The notes beneath the pieces were generated by a model, which searched no databases, was not told the DNA's origin, and worked only from the letters and a program-made list of their open reading frames with translations. A stretch of DNA of 64,000 nucleotides from Pleodorina starrii (lineage: Eukaryota > Chlorophyta > Chlorophyceae > Chlamydomonadales > Volvocaceae): assembly GCA_030267565.1 (NCBI GenBank), contig BRXU01000002.1:124001-188000 (forward strand). The letters are read 5' to 3'. Positions 56,738-64,000 of this stretch are shown here, piece by piece; position 1 is the first letter of the stretch; every line of letters begins with the position of its first letter. The position numbers and the translations under genes were made by a program.

Positions 56738-57726
56738 GAAACTAACGTCCCGTACGGTAACATGTATGTGGTGGCAGCATTCCCCCGATACGTTCATCGA
56801 GTGTCGCAGCCTTCGTGATGCAACCGTCGTCCGCCTCCTCAGTTCAGCCAGCCGAACAGAGCACGGCAAAGCAAGCCTCAGGCCAGCACGGGTCCCTGCC
56901 GTTATCCGAAGCATCCCTGACACTTTGGGACCAATTTCATTGGCAGGGCGCGGCCATTCGCGGATCACAACTACTTCAGGCGCGCGCACCTGACGTTGGG
57001 TGCGTGCGCGCGCGCCCAACGGCAGCACGAACCAGGCACTAACCGTCCCAGCGGGTAGGCATCAAAATCGATCCCAGCTATGAAAGCCATTAAAGCTATA
57101 ACCCTATAGATCCTTGCTTACTGGCGCAATTTCCAGCTCCGCGGCTGCTGCCAGCGCCTCCGCGGACAGTCCGCCTTCCGTGGGCGCCATGGCTCCCTTG
57201 ACTCAAGTGAGCTCCACACGATACCACTCAGGCACCCCACATGTATCTAAGATTCAATTGGTTAGTCGGCATGGCAACTCGCTTCTGGTTGCTAAGAAAT
57301 GTGCAGTTGAAAGGTAGCGAAAGCACTTCGAGCAAGCAAACGCATATGTATCTATGCACTGAGTGACAACATCTTAATAATTGGTTCCATCCATCCTCAC
57401 AACAGTCACTCTGTGAGCGCATTCAGAGCGTGAGGGTTGCAGCATGGCTGCCCAAGATGGGCACTAAATCGCTGCGTACCGATATACAACAACCATCGTT
57501 ATTATTGTTAGCGCATCGGCCATTTTGCGTGGGCCGGGAAACCTAGCAGGGGTGAAAATGAAACAAGGCTGCCGTACTTGTAATACGGCTCGCATGAGTT
57601 GGGACTTCTATTCACGCTTGTTCACTTCCCATTCTTGTCAGTGCCTCACGGTCAAGAGGTCTAGCCCACACCCTTCGATACCAATTGCCGAGTCCCGGCG
57701 TCAGTCGCTGCCCAGCTCTCACAAAA
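56738..57726. other. Divergent promoter region between kinesin and PRPL33
   Basis: About 1 kb separates the tentative minus-strand kinesin start from the plus-strand plastid L33 start, so both promoters should lie here. No TATA box or known element was recognised with confidence. If the kinesin has further 5' exons they would also fall here. Confidence 0.4.
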
Positions 57727-58417
<691 letters not shown>

Positions 58418-60098
58418 GGAGCACGCTGGACTGCCATCGGTCCCTGAGCAGGGCCATGCAGTTATACGGTGGCAGCAAAGGTGGCTTGCGGGGAGCAGCA
58501 GTGGGACGTTGCGGCGGCGGGTCAGCACTCAGCCGCAGAGTTATGGCCCTCCCGCGGGTCGACACAATGCTGGCTGGTGGAGCATACAGGGCAGCGGCCT
58601 AAGTGCAGACATGCAAGAGGTGGAGCAACTTGCGGGGTAGCCTTTTCGTGCGACATCTGGAGGCGCAGACTGGAGAGCATTCATCACCTCTCCTCACGCG
58701 GCGTGTCGATGCATGTCCTGTGGCGCAGCCAGGGGCCCAGTGCCTGTCGCAGAAAGTGTCCCGGCGTGATACGCGGAGAAATGGAGGGTGCGATTGCGAA
58801 GGTTGGGGGGCTGGAGTAGGCTGGCTTTTGTCAACGAACCTTCTGCGTTTGAGGCGATGGTCGGGGCCCTCAACTGATCGCAGCGATGGATGCGTCCTTG
58901 GTGCGCCGCAAAACCGGGAGGCCGATGGCAATTTTGTCTTTTTCCCTCAGCCAGCGACCTCTTTAGGTTGGCGTGCGTTGCGTTAGGGCATCAGTGCGGT
59001 GGGGTAATGGTGAACAACAACAGTCGGCTGGCAATGAAGAGCGGGAGTGCGCCGGCATTGTAACGGTGTACGAACATCACTCGCTCAATAGATCATGGTG
59101 TTGCCGGTGGCGGCAGCCGCAGCAGCGGCGACGGGCAAATGAAAGGGAAACCCGGCGCTGTTTCCGGCATTTGAGGGTGTTACCGGCAGGGCAATGGCAG
59201 TTGTACATGCTCCACACAGCCGCCAGGCATAAGCCGTGCACCAGTTAGGGCAGGGTACTGGTAGGGTAGGGTTCTGTCCGAAGCCCATCCTTGCGAACTT
59301 TGCTCCTGGGATACGGCACTAAAGAATTTTGGCCAGGCGCTGAAGTGTCCTCACAGGAAAGGAAACGCGGTGAGGAACCCAACATCAACTACTCTATCGA
59401 GCCCGTGCCACCGCACGACGCTTAACTGCCCCAACAGAGGGGGTCGGGCATCGGCAGCGCAACATCATTCCTGTTATCTCACAACCGGAGCTGACAGCAT
59501 GGTACGGCTCAGCACGCCGGTGTACCTACACATACACCTGTGCAACACCGCGCAACGTAGATTCCGCCACAAAATGATACAACGCGATGACTTCATCAGA
59601 TTTTGGCGGAGCGAACGAGCACGCGCGTGGACGATAGGGTTGATGGCGTGCGATTGCGGAACGGGATGCCAACGGCAGCCAACTGAACCAGGTCACCGTC
59701 GTGGAACCGCAACCTGTACGTGCGATGCTTGCGAGTCAACAACAAAACAATTTGATAAAGACACATGCAGCGATAAATGTGTGTTCATATTCCAACGCTG
59801 AGGCCGGTATTAGAGGGCCGTCCAAGAAGGAAGGGCTTCCTCAATAAAAGAAACTCTTGAATCACGACTAGCACGGGGCTGACTCTGCTTTCCGTGTCGT
59901 TGTAGTTGATAATCACAATAATCACGTTCAATTTTGACCTGCAGTTTGGCTTCAGACACGATCTCTGCTTCGGGCCAACACCAGTTCGAGTCCGTAAAAG
60001 TTTTCGAGTCAAAGCGCCACATATTTAAGATTTCGCACCATTGATAGGAACGCTACTAAGTGAGCTGCTTTCCCGGCGTGGTGGCGGTGTCGGCGCCA
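58418..60098. other. Intergenic region, no gene seen
   Basis: Holds the PRPL33 3'UTR and the PPP4R2 promoter. Small ORFs here have no recognisable domain or splice partners. Confidence 0.4.
59059..59063 (+). promoter_or_regulatory. Candidate polyadenylation signal (TGTAA) of PRPL33
   Basis: TGTAA, 642 bases after the PRPL33 stop codon and the first such match downstream. Assignment is by position and motif only. Confidence 0.35.
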
Positions 60099-62008
60099 AT
60101 GGCAACTCAGGCAGAGCCCATGGCGGACGCAGCCGCTGCTAGCACAGGAATTGATACCGGAGAAACGGAACGCGCGGGTGCTCCATCAGAATCTTCAGCA
60201 CCTTCGGCGTACATTTCAAGCGAGGCGGACCTGATTGCCTTTACGCGTTTGCCTCTGGAGGAAAGGGTATTGACCCCACAGCTTCGGGGTGTTCTGGCGG
60301 AATCAGCGCTTACGGGGCGCATTCGCTACAAGTGGCCTCTACTGAGACCTCTCGTTGACTTTGTGCTGGAGCAGGTAGGCCTCCCGTCGGTATTAATATT
60401 GGGAAGTCCTTGGTAGTCGAGCATCTAATGACGCTGATGGCTGAATTCACTGATGTTCAGGTGCTGACAGCTTACGATGTCGAGACTCGGGTCGAGGTGG
60501 GACCTCCCGGCCCCGACTCGGTATCGGAAACTATCGAACGCTTTCAGAAGCTCCTCTCAGCGTTCAGCGATGCGCCGTGGACCTTTCAACGCTTGTGCGA
60601 AATCCTGCTGGAACCCAAGCGCCAGTACTCACGGCTACCCAAGGCAGGTCCCTGGGGAGGGCACCATGGGAAACCCAAAGAGGTGCTGCGTTACGGTGTG
60701 TTTCAGCAGCCGGACAGTGCTGCGACCCCCGGGTGTAGTCAAGAACGCAAGCTTATGTAAGCCTTACCAGGAGTTCATGTGCATATCCGCAATCCACGGC
60801 GCATCCCATTCACGCTGCGCTGCCCCTGGGCCTGCACCCTCCCGTTTTCCCTTCAGCTGGTCTTGGCAATCGAGAAGTGCTTGCTCGTGACCACGGAGCA
60901 GCCACCCACGGAGCCGGACCAGCTCCCGCCCCCGCCGCTGTGCAGCTCCCTGGGGCCGGTCAACACCAACCCTGCGCCGGTGTACACAAACGCGCACCAC
61001 GGCAGCCACGGCGGCCACGGCGCGGGCCCGTCCGGCGTTGCCGACGACTCGGCCGCCTTCACCAACTCCCTGCTGGACACGCGCCACCACCCGCACCATC
61101 ACCACCACGTGGGCAACCACGTCGGCACTCCGGAGCACATTGAGGAGGACCACTGGCCGGAAGGGCTGCCGGAGGGCAAGGGGGCCTTCAAGGCGGCTGG
61201 AGTGGGGGTCGGGCTCCACGGCGGCATTCGGCCGGGCAGCGGATCGCCGGGCAGCGGCGGTGCGAGCACCAGCGGCGGCTCCGGCGGGAGTCCGACGAAG
61301 GCCGTAGCGTCGCACGACGGGCACGGACCGCATCCTAGCACGGCAGGCGGGGCGACAGATGGCGCCGTAGCGCCAGGGCCGGCAAGCGGCTCGCACGGGA
61401 TCTTGAGCGTGCTCGGAGCTGCAGGCAGTTGCGGCGGCGGGACAGCGGCGGCAGTGACGGGCTCCAGCGGCACCAACCGGGACAGCACCGGCGGCGCGGC
61501 GCAGGGCTCGGGCGAGGACGCGATGATGGTCGACGGTGGGGCAAGCCAAGCTGGCCCAGCGGACCGGAATGCCAGCGTCACAGACGGGTCTGGTCTGACA
61601 GCACCGGCGTCCGGCCAGGAGCAGCAGCAGCAGCAGCGGTTACACGCGGACGACGGAAGGGATGGCGGGGATAACAGGCAGGGCCCGAGCAAGGATGCCG
61701 CTCCATCGGCAGTTGCCGCTGAGAGCTGCACTGAGTTGCAGCCGCCGGCCGTTGTGGTAAGGTCGCGTCGTGCGGATGGCGACGTGGAAATGGAGCCAGC
61801 TGAGAGCGGCGTTGCGAGTGTGGCGGCGGCTGCCACGGCGGGGGAGCAGGGCCCTGGGGACCAGCAGCACACGGGGGAGCCGTTGCCGGCCGATGCGGGC
61901 GCCGTGTCGGCGACCATGGTTCTGAAGGAGGCGGTGGAAATTGACGGTGAACCCTGGGCTGGGGCGAACCCTGCGGCGCCCGTCGGCGCCCCGCCACCGG
62001 TGGGGTGA
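60099..62008 (+). CDS. PPP4R2: Serine/threonine-protein phosphatase 4 regulatory subunit 2 (536 aa)
   Basis: PPP4R2 binds the PP4 catalytic subunit and targets it in DNA-damage signalling, centrosome and snRNP functions. Three exons are in phase: 60099-60374, 60461-60643 and 60857-62008 (TGA). Intron 2 uses a GC donor (AAG then GCAGGT). The conserved N-terminal domain includes LTGRIRYKWPLLRPLVDFVL, then ETIERFQKLLSAFSDAPWTF, then QRLCEILLEPKRQYSRLPK, which continues across the splice into LVLAIEKCLLVTT. This parallels the animal FTIQRLCELL...Y.GTDKFLRGVEK region. From about residue 175 onward the protein is predicted disordered, rich in Gly/Ala/Ser, with a His cluster (TRHHPHHHHHVGNHVG) and a QQQQQQ-type tract. 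An in-frame extension upstream of the ATG has no ATG, so 60099 is chosen as the start. Confidence 0.88.
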
Positions 62009-64000
62009 AAGGCGCGGGTCTGAAGATTTGGATACTACATGCCGGCGTGCATTGCTGGTGTTCGGATACGTGCACACGGCGACGTCCTAAGCAGCAAGGG
62101 TACGGGCTCCTGGGCAGGCGTGCTTGGGTTATAGGCGTGGCGTGCATTTCGGCTAGTGAGTCCGCTTGAAGGTTCTGATGGGTGATTTGGAACACGGTAA
62201 TGATTCCGCTCTGCTATCGACGGAGGGCGCCGCCGACTGAGGGTGTTCGTGGCGGCCAGAGGCGACTGCGACCCTACGACCAGGGCTGTACTGGCCAGAG
62301 TGCACTACGGTGTCGTGGCGCGATGCACGTGTCGGGCTACACACTGCATACAGCCCCCAGACCTGGCAGTGCGGTAATTATCAGTCGGGCAGTTGAAGTC
62401 TCTTCTGGTTGTGCCTTCGGAGACGTGCACGCGCCACACCTGGCTGAGATGGGGCTCGTCGGGCCGCTTGTGGAACTGTATGGCTTGAAAGCTCCAAAGT
62501 GTTCGCATACTGATACGCCAACGCTTATGTTTTTTGATGCAAGGTGGGAACCTGTGCGTATCAGATGCCAACCCTCTATGGCATTTGGCATATGGTCCAG
62601 CCCTGCCAGCAGCAGGCCGACACCACTCGCACATCCCACTTCTCCCATTACTTGCCGCCCAATAATTGCGTGAGTCGGTCCCAGCCAGCTGTCACGTGGC
62701 TCCCAAGCACGCCAACTGCACCACCGCTGTCCAGGACTGACCTCTTACTACAGTCACGCGGGTCGCAACGCAACGCTGAGGAAACCGCCCAGTGCGTATA
62801 TGCCAGGCATTAAATCACCCTCCTTGCTGCCCACTCCCGCGTTCTTGTATCGACGGCGTACGAACGACCGGTCGTTCGTTTCCCTCGCATCCTGGTTCCG
62901 GAGTATCTGCAAGTCACTGCTTCGCAGCTAATACACAGCCTCCACATATGACTCCATCACTGATAACGATGTGTTAGTAATGACAGCTTTATGTAGTTGT
63001 CAACTTGCCGACCTTCCGTCGCACGTGATAGAGCTAGTTCAACGGCATCTGCTACAGCGGAGTAAGTCGACTGGGATATCTTTCTTTGATTGAAACCTGG
63101 TTTAGAAAGTAGCTTTTATCAGCGAGTAAACGAGTAGTAGGCAGTGGTGGAATAGTCGTGCCGCTGGCGCGGCCCGCCAGCCAAAGTGAAGCTTACTATA
63201 GGCTATGGCGTGGCGCGATGTGCCATGGCGGCGGAAATACTTGATCGTTGTAAGCTTTCTTGTGTGTATGACGGCGTTACTGGGGTACGCGAAAGGCTAT
63301 TTGACAGCTGAGGGCTCCTTGCTCACGATTTGCGTCTGCTACTTTTCGCTTAGAATCATGAATTGAAAAATGCATCGTCATTATAAGTGTCATAATGTAT
63401 TTGGGATGGCTACATGCTCAATTGCTGAGCGGCGGGTGCGACACGTGGGACGTGAGGCCGCTCAACGGTCAACTTAAGGCCGCCACGGCCCTATGAAGCT
63501 ATGATGTATCACCAAATTCAACTGATGTAACGCAACTCCGGCGTCTGTCTCATCGTCTTCGGCCATTGCAGCGGCAGGAACCAGCCTGCACCAGCACCAG
63601 TTCCTACACGCCCTTCCTGTACAGCCTCCCCTCTGTCTCAGGGTAGATGACGTCGTACTGCCTTCCACCGGCGGCTTTTTTGTGCTTTCCTGCCTTTGCG
63701 CATCATTTCAGTTACAATCTGCGCCTTGCGCACCTAATCTAAGGCTAAGGCTAATGACAGCCGTTTCCCAGCCGGCGTGCACCACCGTGGTCCACGCAGC
63801 AAGAACGTACTGTAATGGCGCTGGTGGCCAGGATTGTACCAGGCAGGTATCCATACCGCTTTGGTTCAGCGGAGACTCCGAGCGTGTCCCACGGGGGGCT
63901 GGAGCCCCGACCGTTAACCTTAGACACCCCTCCTTGACAACTCCCAGGCCAAGACGGCAGGCAGGCAGGCAGGCCGCGTTACGTACATCGCAGGATGGTT
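62009..64000. other. Terminal intergenic region, no gene seen
   Basis: Downstream of PPP4R2. No exon, tRNA or rRNA was recognised. Notable items are a perfect 20-bp palindrome at 62860-62879, a TGTAA at 63526-63530 (probably too distant for PPP4R2) and a GCAG tetramer run at 63958-63973. Confidence 0.4.
62860..62879. other. Perfect 20-bp palindrome
   Basis: ACGAACGACCGGTCGTTCGT equals its own reverse complement over all 20 bases with no spacer. It lies in gene-free sequence. It could be a dimeric-protein binding site or chance. Confidence 0.85.

Noticed and set aside
63780..63930. Possible tRNA-like sequence near the GGTTCAGCG at 63864
   Set aside because: I could not pair an acceptor stem or find a matching D-arm and T-arm at correct spacing.

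Overview
The window looks like nuclear DNA of a volvocine green alga (Chlamydomonas/Gonium/Volvox group). The signs are high GC; genes split into many short exons by small GT-AG introns, some of them GC-AG; Ala/Gly/Gln/Glu-rich low-complexity stretches inside conserved proteins; a nucleus-encoded plastid ribosomal protein with a transit-peptide-like leader; an expansin; and occasional TGTAA polyadenylation-type signals. There is no operon, CRISPR array, rRNA or tRNA that I can support. Species assignment is inference.

Layout, left to right. (1) 966-6868 (+): NSF/Sec18, the AAA+ ATPase that disassembles SNARE complexes; the N-domain model is incomplete. (2) 8119-10954 (+): a coiled-coil protein I cannot name. 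(3) 12111-13718 (+): CFIm25/NUDT21, the RNA-binding subunit of mRNA 3'-processing factor CFIm. (4) 14355-21200 (+): ELP2, the WD40 subunit of Elongator, in 13 exons. (5) 22221-24559 (+): a secreted expansin (DPBB plus C-terminal expansin domain). (6) 25960-31780 (+): an ArsB/NhaD-like membrane permease carrying an enormous disordered insertion. (7) 32851-36620: a roughly 3.8 kb array of a 19-bp minisatellite, lying in the space between two convergent genes. (8) 56737-39008 (-): a giant kinesin of at least 26 exons encoding about 2,450 aa. It has two CEP164-like WW-type modules, an 800-residue charged low-complexity spacer, a kinesin-7-like motor in the middle and a long coiled-coil tail. (9) 57727-58417 (+): plastid ribosomal protein bL33. 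(10) 60099-62008 (+): PPP4R2, regulatory subunit of protein phosphatase 4. The last 2 kb hold no gene I can recognise.

The genes are unrelated housekeeping and cell-biology functions (membrane fusion, mRNA 3'-end processing, tRNA modification, wall loosening, ion transport, microtubule motor, plastid translation, dephosphorylation), as expected for eukaryotic gene order. Exon boundaries were derived by hand from splice signals and reading-frame phase. For genes 2 to 10 the joined exons stay open and sum to a multiple of three, which is good internal support. The most unusual items are the WW-motor-coiled-coil kinesin, a short element recurring in four introns of that same gene, and the 19-bp array with its higher-order structure.
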